A stretch of DNA of 64,000 nt from the NCBI RefSeq assembly GCF_022539255.1, contig NZ_JAKZBV010000001.1:1612001-1676000 (forward strand), in the 5' to 3' direction. The notes below the pieces were generated by a model. That model made no database searches, was not told where the DNA came from, and worked only from the letters and a program-made list of their open reading frames with translations. The translations under genes and the position numbers were made by a program. Below, one piece after another: positions 24,349 through 33,417 of the stretch; within the stretch, counting starts at the first letter, position 1, and the number at the start of each line of letters is the position of its first letter. The DNA comes from Sinomonas terrae (GTDB taxonomy: Bacteria; Actinomycetota; Actinomycetes; Actinomycetales; Micrococcaceae).

Positions 24349-25475
24349 TTCGCCACCTCCGCCCCTTCTGGCTTCGCCTCTTCTGGCTCCGCCTCAGCAT
24401 CCCTTGCGTCGCGACGGGCAACCAGTGCGGCGTGCGTCGGCCCCTCGGGGACGTCGGCGGGACGCCCGGCCTCGAATCCGGCCTTGAGCTCGGGGAGCAC
24501 CTCGCCCAGCAGGTCGAGCTGCTCGAGGACCGTCTTGAGGGGGAGGCCCGCATGGTCTACGAGGAACAGCTGGCGCTGGTAATCGCCGAAGTAGTCACGG
24601 AACGCGAGGGTCTTCTCGACGAACTCGGCCGGGCTGCCCACGGTCAGCGGTGTCTGGGAGGTGAAGTCCTCGAGGCTCGGGCCATGGCCGTAGACGGGTG
24701 CGTTGTCGAAGTACGGGCGGAATTCCCTCACGGCGTCCTGCGAGTTGCGCCGCATGAAGAACTGGCCGCCGAGGCCGACGATGGCCTGATGCGCCTTGCC
24801 GTGCCCGTAGTGCTCGAAGCGCTCCCGGTAGAGGTTGATGAGCCGGATGTAGTGTTCCTTTGGCCAGAAGATGTTATTCGCGAAGAACCCGTCGCCGTAG
24901 TAGGCCGCGAGTTCCGCGATCTGCGGGGTGCGGATCGAGCCGTGCCACACGAAGGGTGCGACGCCGTCGAGCGGTCGCGGGGTCGCGGTGAAGTTGTGGA
25001 GCGGAGTGCGGAACTTCCCTGACCAGTCCACGACGTCCTCGTCCCACAGGCGGCGGAGCAGCGCGTAGTTCTCGATCGTGAGTTCGAGGGAGTCCTGCGG
25101 GTTCCTGCCGAACCACGGGTAGACAGGGGCGGTGTTGCCTCGGCCCAGGACGAGATCCGTCCGCCCGTCGACGAGATGCTGGAGCATCGAGAAGTCTTCG
25201 GCGATCTTGACCGGATCGTTCGTCGTGATGAGTGTCGTGGTCGTGGACAGGATGAGGTGCTCGGTCTGGGCGCCGATATAGCCGAGCAGCGTGGTGGGCG
25301 AGCTCGGGTAGAACGGCGGGTTGTGGTGCTCCCCTGTGGCGAAGACGTCGAGGCCGACCTCTTCGGCGTGCCGGGCGATCTGGACGATTGCCTTGATCCG
25401 CTCGGCTTCAGTTGGCATCCGGCCGTTCGTGGGGTCGAGCGTGACGTCGCCGACGCTGAAGATTCCGAACTGCAT
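24345..25475 (-). CDS. LLM-class flavin-dependent oxidoreductase
   Basis: 376 residues, luciferase-like TIM barrel: GLDVFATGEHHNPPF, TTLITTNDPVKIAEDF, RTDLVLGRGNTAPVYPWFG, and GSPAEFVEKTLAF. Such enzymes use reduced FMN or F420 to oxidise small molecules; the substrate is unknown. The last 30 residues are an Ala/Glu-rich tail. Preceded by AAAGAGG and a palindromic operator, and followed by an overlapping MarR gene. Confidence 0.87.
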   Translation of the reverse strand: MQFGIFSVGDVTLDPTNGRMPTEAERIKAIVQIARHAEEVGLDVFATGEHHNPPFYPSSPTTLLGYIGAQTEHLILSTTTTLITTNDPVKIAEDFSMLQHLVDGRTDLVLGRGNTAPVYPWFGRNPQDSLELTIENYALLRRLWDEDVVDWSGKFRTPLHNFTATPRPLDGVAPFVWHGSIRTPQIAELAAYYGDGFFANNIFWPKEHYIRLINLYRERFEHYGHGKAHQAIVGLGGQFFMRRNSQDAVREFRPYFDNAPVYGHGPSLEDFTSQTPLTVGSPAEFVEKTLAFRDYFGDYQRQLFLVDHAGLPLKTVLEQLDLLGEVLPELKAGFEAGRPADVPEGPTHAALVARRDARDAEAEPEEAKPEGAEVAK

Positions 25476-25499
25476 GATGACCTCTTTCTTCGTGTTCCA

Positions 25500-25529
25500 T
25501 CAGGATACATGCATTTGCATCTATCCTGA
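25500..25529. promoter_or_regulatory. 30-bp palindromic operator before the luciferase-like/marR operon
   Basis: TCAGGATACATGCA-TT-TGCATCTATCCTGA: 14-bp arms with one mismatch. It lies 25 bp upstream of the ATG at 25475 in an AT-richer patch, where a MarR dimer would block transcription. Autoregulation is inferred. Confidence 0.65.
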
Positions 25530-25561
25530 ACCGAAGACGGTCACCGATTGTTCCCGGGGGT

Positions 25562-28500
25562 TCAGCCCTCGAGTACGAGAGGCTCGGCGAGTTCGCGAAG
25601 CAGCCGCCGCCGCTCAAGGCGCCCCTCCACGAGCCGGTACAGAACCGGCACGAGGACGAGCGTGAGGGCCGTCGACGAGACGAGCCCACCGATGACGACG
25701 ACGGCGAGCGGCTGGGAGATGAACCCGCCGCCCCCGGTGAGACCGAACGCCATGGGGGTGAGCGCGAAGATCGTCGCGAGCGCCGTCATGAGGATGGGCC
25801 GGAGCCTCTGGCGTGCGCCGTGCTCGATCGCGTCCTCGAGCGCGAGGGCTGGCCGGTCGGGACGCGGCCGGCGGTATTGGTTGATGAGGTCGATGAGGAC
25901 GATCGCGTTCGTCACGACGATGCCGACGAGCATGAGCAGCCCGATGAGGGCCGGCAGCCCGAGCGGAATCCTGGTGGCCAGGAGGAGCAGGATTGCTCCG
26001 GTCGCGGCGAACGGGATCGAGACGAGCAGTACGAGCGGCTGGAGCAGGCTCTTGAATGCAGCCACCATCACGACGTAGACGATCGCGATCGCGGCGAGGA
26101 GTGCGAGCCCTAGCTGGCGGAACGAGTCAGCCTGTTGGCTAGCTGCCCCGCCCACCGATGCTGTAGCGCCGCCGTCGAGCGCCAGACTGCTCACGCGCTT
26201 CTGAACCTCGCCGCTCACGGTTCCCAAGTTCGAGTCGCCAGGCGTGACGGAGACCGTGGCCGTGCGCTGACCTGAGGTGCTCGTGACGGTGACCGGCACG
26301 TTCACGGTCTCCACGCTTGCAATCGAACCCAGGGTGAGGCCGGGCGCGCCCGGAAGCGGGAGCGATCGCACGGCGTCGACGCTTGAGAACTGGGTGCCCT
26401 TTCCGATGAGCACCGGGTAGTCGGTCGTGTCGATCCGCACGGATCCGGCGGGAATCGGGCTTGCTGTCGCGGCGAGCATCGCTCCGACCTGCTGCTCGTT
26501 GAGGCCGGCGGCCGTGGCCTTCGCGCGGTCTACCTTGATTTGGACGACAGGCTGGGCCGCGGCGAGATTGCTCGTGACCTCGGTCGCGCCCGGGACACCC
26601 TGGAGCGCGCCGAGGACTGCATCGTTGGCCTTGGCAAGCGTGGCTGCGTCTGGCGCCTTCACCGTAACGTCGACAGTGGAGGCGGTGCCGAAGCCGCCCT
26701 GCTGCTGGCTCAGGTTCACCTGCCCCGCGTCCTTCAGGCCGCCAAGCTCCGTGCGCACTCGTTGCTGCAGCGCCAACTGGTCTGTGTTCTCGTCGGTGAT
26801 CACGGTGAACGTCGCACTCGAGGCCCCGGAGGAGAGGAACGCGCTGAAACCTGTCGTCGAGTTGCCGATCGTGACCTGAACCGTCTGCACGCCCTCAGTG
26901 TGGCGGAGCACGTCCTCGACCTTGCCGGCGGCGGCGCTCGTGGCATCGAGGCTCGTGCCCGGCGGCATCGTCTGCTTCACCGTGAAGCTGCTCGCCTGAA
27001 TTGCTGAGCAGATTCGTGGGGAGGAGGGGCGTCATTGCGAAGGTCCCGACAAGGACGAGGACGCCTGCAACGAGCGTCCACGCCGGGTGCCGCTGGGTCG
27101 AGCGCAGGATCGGCAGGTAGCCGCGTTGAATGAGGCTGCGCTTCTCCTTCTCATGGGCGCGCGCCTCCACCTCGGCCCGATCGGCCGTGGGCCGCGCCTT
27201 GCGACCCAGGAACCAGTAGGCGAGCACCGGCACGATCGTCAGTGCGACGGCGAGGGATGCTAGGAGCGCGATCGTCACGGTGAGCGCGAACGGCCGGAAC
27301 AGTTCGCCCGCGAGATCGCCGACGAACGCGATCGGGAGGAAGACGGCGACGGTCGTCAGGGTCGAGGCAGTGACCGCTCCGGCAACCTCGCGCACGGCGG
27401 CGAGGATCGCCGTCGTCTTCTCCTCGCCGTAGCTCAGGTGACGTTTGATGTTCTCGATCACGACGATCGAGTCGTCGACGACGCGGCCAATCGCGATCGT
27501 GAGGGCGCCGAGCGTGAGGATGTTGAGCGAGTAGTTTGCGGCGAAGAGCCCGATGAACGTGATGAGGAGCGAGAGCGGAATCGAGACCGCCGTCACGAGG
27601 GTCGAGCGCACGGAGAGCAGGAAGACGAGGATCACGAGGACAGCGAAGCCGAGTCCGAGGAGGCCCTCCGTCGTCAAATCCTGGATGGACTTCTCGATGA
27701 AGGGTGCCTGGTCGAAGACCGTGGTGAGTTTGGCGTTGGAGCCGAGGGTGGACTGGAGGCCGGGGACTGCGTTCCGGACCGCGTGCGAGATCGCGACGGT
27801 GTCGGCGTCCGGCTTCTTCGTGACCGAGACTGCGAGGGTGGGCTTGCCGTCGGTGCGCGTGATCGAGGTCGCCGCGTCGTCCTGTATGGCGACGCTCGCA
27901 ATCTGGCCTATCGTCGTCGGCTGCGTCGCACCGGCAAGGGGGAGAGACCTGATGGCGTCCGTCGAGTCAATCGGACTGCCGGCCTGGAGGGAGAGCGTGC
28001 GCCCCTGCTCCGTCACGGTCCCCACGGGCACTAGCGAGCCGTTGTTCTCGAGTGCGGTCTTGATCGCAGCGACATTGACGCCGCGAGAGGCGAGCGCCGC
28101 CGGGTCCGGCTGGATCTGGATGTGCTGTGTGGCACCGCCCGTGCGCCCGTGATGTCGACGCTCCGGACGCCGTCGATCTTCGACAGCGCCGGGACGACTT
28201 GCTGGGTCAGCTCATTCTGAAGGTCGCTCAGAGGGCGGTCGGAGGAAGCCGCGAGGAAGACGATGGGGAAATCGGTGATGCTCCCGGCGAGGGTGTTGGG
28301 CGAGACATCGGAGGGGAGTTCGGACTTCGCGTTCGAGATCGCACGGTCGATCTGATTGCGCGCACGGTCCAGGTCGGTTCCGTAGGCGAAGGAGAGGAGG
28401 ATCGTCGAGACCCCCGTGCGTGATGTCGAAGCGCTGCTCTCGAGGCCTTCGACCGCTTGGAGGGACTTCTCGAGTGGCTGCCCCACCTGCTTGTCGACGA

Positions 28501-28675
28501 CGTCCGGGGACGCACCGGGCATCGACGTGACCACGGTGAGCTGGGGAAACTCGATCGACGGGATGAGCTCCTGCTTGAGTGTCCCCACGGTGATCACGCC
28601 GAAGACGGCGGCGAAGACCGTGATGAGCGCGATGAGCGCCTTGTTGGACATCGAGAGGCTCGCGAGCCGGAACAT
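25562..28675 (-). pseudogene. RND efflux transporter (HAE1/AcrB-like), two frameshifts
   Basis: Three consecutive frames make up one complete transporter of about 1,035 residues. Part 1 starts MFRLASLSMSNKALIALIT and runs to RSVDITGA near 28140, where one A appears lost (the frame resumes at GGATQHIQIQPDP). Part 2 carries the essential membrane aspartates in GRVVDDSIVVIENI and runs to TNLLSNSG near 27000, where the frame changes again (resuming QASSFTVKQT). Part 3 completes the second half, with the matching membrane block ending in LVPVLYRLVEGRLERRR. Apart from the two single-base shifts no stop or deletion is visible, so either the loss is recent or the sequence has errors. No membrane-fusion partner gene is present. 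Confidence 0.85.
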
Positions 28676-28700
28676 GGGTGGTCTCCCGTCGAACGACGAC

Positions 28701-28727
28701 GGCCCGCACCGTTGTACGGTGCGGGCC
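28701..28727. terminator. hairpin behind mqo
   Basis: GGCCCGCACCG-TTGTA-CGGTGCGGGCC, a perfect 11-bp stem, lies 17 bp beyond the mqo stop and before the RND gene. No T-tract follows on either strand, as is common for actinobacterial terminators. Confidence 0.65.
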
Positions 28728-28743
28728 GCCAGATGCCTTTGCG

Positions 28744-30234
28744 CTACTGGGCGGTGGCCGCCAGCTGGAGGGCATCGGCTGTATTGGCCGCTACCTCGGC
28801 GAGCAGGTCGGGGTTTTCGTTGAGCTTGACGCCGTAGCCAGGCATCATCTCACGGAGCTTGTCCTCCCAGCCGCGGTACTTCTTGGGGAAGCACCGCCGC
28901 ATGAGTTCGAGCATAATCGGAACGGCCGTCGAAGCGCCGGGCGAGGCGCCGAGCAGGGCGCCGATCGACCCGTCGCGCGAGGTGATGACCTCGGTCCCGA
29001 ACTGCAGGACACCGCCCTTCTGCGAGTCCTTCTTGATGATCTGAACTCGCTGCCCCGCCGTGATGAGCTCCCACTTGTCGCCGTCGGCGAGGGGGAAGTA
29101 CTCGCGCAGCGCCTCGACCTTGGCGCTGTGGCTCTTCGCCACCTCCTTCACGAGGTAGGCCGTGAGATCCATGTTGTCCTTCGCGACCGCGAGCATGGGC
29201 ACAATGTTCCCGAGTCGGATCGAAAGCGGCAGATCGAGGAGCGAGCCGTTCTTGAGGAAGTTCGTCGAGAAGCCGGCGTAGGGCCCGAACAGGAGCGAGC
29301 GCTTGCCCTCGACGTACCGGGTGTCGAGGTGCGGAACCGACATCGGGGGAGCGCCCACCGAGGCCTGGCCGTAAACCTTGGCGTTGTGACGGGTCGTGAC
29401 CGATTCGTCCGTGCACCGGAAGAACTTGCCCGAGACGGGGAATCCGCCGTAGCCCTTGCTCTCCGGGATGCCCGAGGCCTGCAGGAGGTGGAGGGCGCCA
29501 CCGCCGGCGCCGATGAACACGAACTTGGCATGAATGCGACCGCGCTCACCCGAGGCAGTGTGCTTGGTGGCGATGTCCCAGCCCCCGCGAGAACGGGCGA
29601 CGTCGGTCACGTCCGTTCCGTAGTTGACCTCGACACCGTTGGCGCCCAGGAATCCGACGAGCTCGCGGCTCAGGGTTCCGAAGTCGACATCGGTGCCGGA
29701 GGCGACGCGGTTGGCGGCGACGCGGCCTGCGCCGCGCCCCTCCATGACAAGGGGCGCCCATTCCTCGATCTGTGAAGGGTCCTCGCTGAACTCCATCTCG
29801 CTGAACAGCGGGTTGGGATGGAGGGCCTCGAAGCGCTTCTTGAGATAGTCCGCGTGTGCGTCGCCGATGACGAAGCTCATATGCGGGACGGTGTGGATGA
29901 AGCGCGTCGGATCTCCGATGTCACCCTGACGGACCAGATGGGACCAGAACTGGCGCGAGAGCTGGAAGCCCTCGTTGATGCCCAGCGCCTTCGCGGGGCT
30001 GATGGAGCCGTCTTTGGCCTGCGGCGTGTAGTTGAGCTCGCAGAAGGCGGCGTGCCCCGTGCCTGCGTTGTTCCACGGACCCGAGCTCTCGAGTCCAACG
30101 GCCGGAAGGCGCTCGAAGAGCACGACGTTCCAAGCCGGTTCAAGTTTCTTGATGAACGCCCCGAGGGTCGCGCTCATGATGCCCCCGCCGATCAAGACGA
30201 CATCGGCGGACCGGGTGGTGGATATGAAGGTCAC
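28744..30234 (-). CDS. mqo: malate:quinone oxidoreductase
   Basis: 496 residues. A membrane-associated FAD enzyme oxidising malate to oxaloacetate and reducing quinone. FAD motif DVVLIGGGIMSATLGAF at the N-terminus; family segments GPWNNAGTGHAAFCELNYTP, FIHTVPHMSFVIG, FIGAGGGALHLLQ and LLGASPGASTAV. The GTG at 30234 (preceded by GGGAGAG) is the start; the longer open frame upstream is not coding. Fumarate from the asparagine cluster would reach this enzyme through fumarase. Confidence 0.93.
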   Translation of the reverse strand: MTFISTTRSADVVLIGGGIMSATLGAFIKKLEPAWNVVLFERLPAVGLESSGPWNNAGTGHAAFCELNYTPQAKDGSISPAKALGINEGFQLSRQFWSHLVRQGDIGDPTRFIHTVPHMSFVIGDAHADYLKKRFEALHPNPLFSEMEFSEDPSQIEEWAPLVMEGRGAGRVAANRVASGTDVDFGTLSRELVGFLGANGVEVNYGTDVTDVARSRGGWDIATKHTASGERGRIHAKFVFIGAGGGALHLLQASGIPESKGYGGFPVSGKFFRCTDESVTTRHNAKVYGQASVGAPPMSVPHLDTRYVEGKRSLLFGPYAGFSTNFLKNGSLLDLPLSIRLGNIVPMLAVAKDNMDLTAYLVKEVAKSHSAKVEALREYFPLADGDKWELITAGQRVQIIKKDSQKGGVLQFGTEVITSRDGSIGALLGASPGASTAVPIMLELMRRCFPKKYRGWEDKLREMMPGYGVKLNENPDLLAEVAANTADALQLAATAQ

Positions 30235-30287
30235 TGACTCTCCCTGCGCGTATGGACCACAGGCAGAATATCCCTCGGCGGGGTCGT

Positions 30288-30317
30288 TCTCTAAATCCTT
30301 GCGTGCCTGTGCGTCAA
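30288..30317 (-). promoter_or_regulatory. mqo promoter
   Basis: Minus strand -35 TTGACG (30312-30317), 18-bp spacer, -10 TAGAGA (30288-30293), leaving a leader of about 50 bases before the GTG at 30234. Confidence 0.4.
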
Positions 30318-30377
30318 GGGGTTCCTGCTCATTTTTTTCGGTGCGGCGAATTCTCGCTGGTCGCACTGGGTCGAGCG

Positions 30378-32063
30378 CTAGGAAGTGAGGACGACATGGT
30401 TGAACGTCTCGTTGAGCACTGGTGACGTCGGGTAGGTGTTGATGCGGCTGGAGACGGCGACGGCCGAGATCGGGAAGGCAATCGGGATCGCGGGAGCAGT
30501 GCTCGCGAGCTGCGCGTTGATGTTCTGGTACGCCGCCGTGCGGTCGTTGCCGTCGGGCAGGCCACGGGCGCGTCCGAGCTTGCTGAAGAGCTGGGCGTCG
30601 AAGAAGCCGAACTCGCCGTTCTTGGAGCCGAAGAGCGAGGCCAGGAAGTCGTCGGGATCGGCGTAGGTCCCATAGCGGCCAAGAAGGTGGAACGCATGAT
30701 CGCCGGGGGTGGTCACCCGCTCCAGATAGCCATCCGACCACGCGATCGGAACCGGCTGGATGTTGAGGCCCACAAGCGTGAGCTGGGCGCTCAGCTCGGC
30801 GTAGACCTTCTCCGGCGACGGCAGGACCAGGTGAGTGACGTCGAGGGGGTAGTAGAACTTGAGCGGCTCGCCACGGTAGCCCGACTGTGCAATGAGCCGC
30901 TTCGACTTCTCCGGGTCGAAGGAGGGGAAGCCACCCGCTTGGTTGAACCCGTTGAGCTTCGGCGGGAGGAATTGGGCTGCGGGCTTCGTGTCCTCGAGGA
31001 AGATGGGGGTGATCAGGGAGTTCTTGTTGATCGCCGAGGCGATCGCCAGACGCACGCTCTCATTCTGGAGGATCGGCACGGACTGGTTCATGCCGAGGTA
31101 CATGACCGAGAACGGGTCGCGCCGGACGACTTGGAGGCCCTTGCGGACGAGGGTCTCGATGTTGTCCAGGGTCACGGCGTCGTACCCGTCGATGGTGCCT
31201 TCTACGAGTGCGTCGAGCCGGTTTTGGGCTTGGTCGTACACGACGAGGGCGAGCTGTTCGATCTGGCCTCGGGTCCCCCAGTAGTCGGGCGACGCCTCGA
31301 GCAGCACGCGATCCGAGGTCCACTCTTTGAAGCGGAAGGGTCCGGTGCCGACGGGGTGCTGGGCGTAGCGCGAGATCCTCGTCCCGGCCGAGGGCTGGTC
31401 CTCGACGTCGGCCGATCCGGCCTTGAGCGCGGTGGGCGATGAAATGGCGAAGGCGGGGGCCGTGAGCGCTTGGAGCAGCCCGGTGAGCGGCGACGTGAGG
31501 TCAAGGCGCACCAGATAGTCGCCGAGGACCGTGCAGCCCTTGTAGAGCGAAAGCTGCGGTGCGTCCGAATGGGCTTGGAAGGCTGCCGTGAACGGAAGGA
31601 CTCCCCGAGCGGCCCGGAGCGTGGGGGAGAAATTGAACCACCGGTCGAAGTTCGTTTTGACGGCAGCCGCGGTGAACGGGGTCCCGTCATGGAACCGCAC
31701 GCCCTGTCGCAGGGTGAACGTGTAGGAGAGGAGGTCCGAACTCTGCGTCCACTGGGTTGCGAGAGCGGGCGAGGGCGCTCCGGTCTCGGGGTCCGTCGTC
31801 AAGAGGCCTTCGAGGACTTGCCGGGTGACACGCCACGATTCGATGTCGGCAGTCAGGGCAGGGTCAAGGCCGATGGGGGAGGCCGGAGTTCCGAACGTGA
31901 AGCTCTGGTTCGGGGCGGCGGCGGCGCTTGCTGTAGGAGTCGGCTTCGGCTGTGGAGAAGGGGTGCAACCTGCCAATAACGCCGTAACTGCCGCTGCTTG
32001 AAGCAGATCCCTGCGCCTGATGCCTCGCGCCACTCCTACGCCTTTCCCGCCGCGTGCCGGCAT
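30378..32063 (-). CDS. ABC transporter substrate-binding lipoprotein (family 5, peptide type)
   Basis: About 561 residues from the ATG at 32063. N-terminus has twin arginine-like IRRRDLLQAAAV and a lipobox LLAGC, then a Thr/Pro/Ala linker and an SBP_bac_5 domain: FTFGTPASPIGLDPALT, LLSYTFTLRQGVRFHDGTPF, YAQHPVGTGPFRFKEW and a late LNIQPVPIAWSDGYLERV. Such proteins bind peptides, nickel or opines. No permease or ATPase gene adjoins it, so its partners are elsewhere. The longer frame to 32192 runs through tRNA-Leu and is rejected; a GTG just before ARGIRRRD is an alternative start. Confidence 0.85.
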   Translation of the reverse strand: MPARGGKGVGVARGIRRRDLLQAAAVTALLAGCTPSPQPKPTPTASAAAAPNQSFTFGTPASPIGLDPALTADIESWRVTRQVLEGLLTTDPETGAPSPALATQWTQSSDLLSYTFTLRQGVRFHDGTPFTAAAVKTNFDRWFNFSPTLRAARGVLPFTAAFQAHSDAPQLSLYKGCTVLGDYLVRLDLTSPLTGLLQALTAPAFAISSPTALKAGSADVEDQPSAGTRISRYAQHPVGTGPFRFKEWTSDRVLLEASPDYWGTRGQIEQLALVVYDQAQNRLDALVEGTIDGYDAVTLDNIETLVRKGLQVVRRDPFSVMYLGMNQSVPILQNESVRLAIASAINKNSLITPIFLEDTKPAAQFLPPKLNGFNQAGGFPSFDPEKSKRLIAQSGYRGEPLKFYYPLDVTHLVLPSPEKVYAELSAQLTLVGLNIQPVPIAWSDGYLERVTTPGDHAFHLLGRYGTYADPDDFLASLFGSKNGEFGFFDAQLFSKLGRARGLPDGNDRTAAYQNINAQLASTAPAIPIAFPISAVAVSSRINTYPTSPVLNETFNHVVLTS

Positions 32064-32113
32064 CCGTTCCCAGGTCTCGACCCGCACGGCCGGACTCATG
32101 CTCATGCCGAAGG

Positions 32114-32198
32114 TGGTGCGCGAGGAGGGACTTGAACCCTCACGTCCGAAGACACAGGAACCTAAATCCTGCGTGTCTGCCAATTCCACCACTCGCGC
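32114..32198 (-). tRNA. tRNA-Leu (anticodon UAG)
   Basis: Acceptor stem GCGCGAG/CTCGCGC, anticodon loop TTTAGGT (TAG, reads CUA), a long variable arm as in all tRNA-Leu, T-arm GAGGGTTCAAGTCCCTC, and an encoded CCA 3' end. Confidence 0.95.
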
Positions 32199-32276
32199 GG
32201 AACCCGCGCCGAATCGGGCGGGGCGTCTGTCAGTCTAGCGGGCGTCCCCAGTCAACCCGTTCAGGCGGCAGTCGGG

Positions 32277-32762
32277 TCATTCCAGACCGAGGTCGCGCCG
32301 GAGTTTGGCGACGTGTCCCTTGGCCCGCACGTTGTACTGGGCTAGCTCGATCCGGCCGTCCTCATTGAGGACAAACGTGCTGCGGATGAGGCCTTCATAG
32401 GTCCGTCCGTAGTTCTTCTTCTCACCCCACGTGGCGTACAGCTCCGCGACTCTGTGCCCTTCGTCTGCCAGCAGGGGGAAGCCGAGATGCTGGGCCTCCG
32501 CGAATTTCACGACGGCGGGAGCCGGGTCGGGCGAGATCCCGACGACGGCGTAGCCCGCAGCTCCGAGCGAAGCAAGGCTGTCGCGGAAATCACATGCCTC
32601 CTGGGTGCACGCTGGCGTCGCTGCCTGAGGGTAGAAGTACAGGACGGTCTTGCGGCCCCGGAGGTCCACGAGGGACGTCGTGCCGCCCGTGGAATCGGGC
32701 AGCGTGAAGTCGGGGGCGAGATCGCCCGGGACAAGCCGCTGTGAGGATGGGGGAGTGCTCAT
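32277..32762 (-). CDS. bcp: thioredoxin-dependent peroxiredoxin, Bcp/PrxQ type
   Basis: 161 residues. Reduces peroxides with a peroxidatic cysteine in ATPACTQEACDF and a resolving cysteine five residues later, the atypical two-cysteine PrxQ arrangement. ATG 32762 (MSTPPSSQRL) was chosen; the open frame further upstream has no family counterpart. Flanked by two tRNA genes. Confidence 0.92.
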   Translation of the reverse strand: MSTPPSSQRLVPGDLAPDFTLPDSTGGTTSLVDLRGRKTVLYFYPQAATPACTQEACDFRDSLASLGAAGYAVVGISPDPAPAVVKFAEAQHLGFPLLADEGHRVAELYATWGEKKNYGRTYEGLIRSTFVLNEDGRIELAQYNVRAKGHVAKLRRDLGLE

Positions 32763-32963
32763 GCCGAAAGCGTAGCCGTGAGATGGGCGCCCCGCTCCAG
32801 ACGAGCCAGCAGACGTGATTGACGACACCTGCCTCGTGCTCGTTCGCGATTTCACTCTTGACCCCGAACCGTGTAAAGTCTCATGTCGTTGCGGGGGACG
32901 CCGCGAGGGTCCAAGAACGTCGTAAGGCGGTTCAGGGCATGCGAAGATCCCGCTGACGAAACT

Positions 32964-33036
32964 GCGCCTCTAGCTCAATTGGCAGAGCAATTGACTCTTA
33001 ATCAATGGGTTCCGGGTTCGAGTCCCGGGGGGCGCA
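32964..33036 (+). tRNA. tRNA-Lys (anticodon CUU)
   Basis: Acceptor GCGCCTC/GGGGCGC with one G-U pair, anticodon loop CTCTTAA (CTT, reads AAG), T-arm CCGGGTTCGAGTCCCGG; CCA is not encoded. Upstream, TTCACT and TAAAGT spaced 17 bp (32851-32879) could be the promoter. Confidence 0.95.
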
Positions 33037-33040
33037 CGGC

Positions 33041-33086
33041 AACCCCTTCCTGACCTGCGGAAACGCGGATTAGGAAGGGGTTTTTT
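33041..33086 (+). terminator. rho-independent terminator of tRNA-Lys
   Basis: AACCCCTTCCT ... AGGAAGGGGTT followed by TTTT: an 11-bp stem with a 20-base loop and a T-tract, starting 4 bp behind the tRNA. Confidence 0.85.
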
Positions 33087-33189
33087 CGTGTCTCAACGGG
33101 CGTGGGACCCACAAATTGATCTACTTTCAGCATCGCGGTGCAGCCATCGACGACGGCCGACCTCGTCCAGCCTACGCATGGCGAGGTGC

Positions 33190-33417
33190 ATGGAAGCGAA
33201 TCAGGGAGCCGGCCCGCTCCGGCGTGATGATCTGCCCGAGGTCTTGCTGACGCGGGTTGAGGCTGCGGCCTACCTCGGGCTGTCGGTAAAGCGCCTGGCC
33301 AACCTCCGTGCGCTCGGGCGCGGACCGGCCTGTGTCCGGTTCCCGTGCGGTTCGGTCACGTTACGAGTGGAGCGCGCTTCAGGAGTGGGCCTACTCGGGA
33401 CGCGGGAGGGCCGCCTG
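33190..33417 (+). pseudogene. excisionase-like helix-turn-helix gene, frameshifted
   Basis: From ATG 33190 the frame gives LLTRVEAAAYLGLSVKRLANLRALGRGP, the MerR-like fold of Xis proteins (motif AAAYLGLSVKRLANLR). Near 33360 the homology moves to another frame (RYEWSALQEW then a stop at 33415-33417), consistent with one extra T in ACGTTACGAG. The stop overlaps the integrase start (TGATG), the usual xis-int order of integrated elements. Confidence 0.65.
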
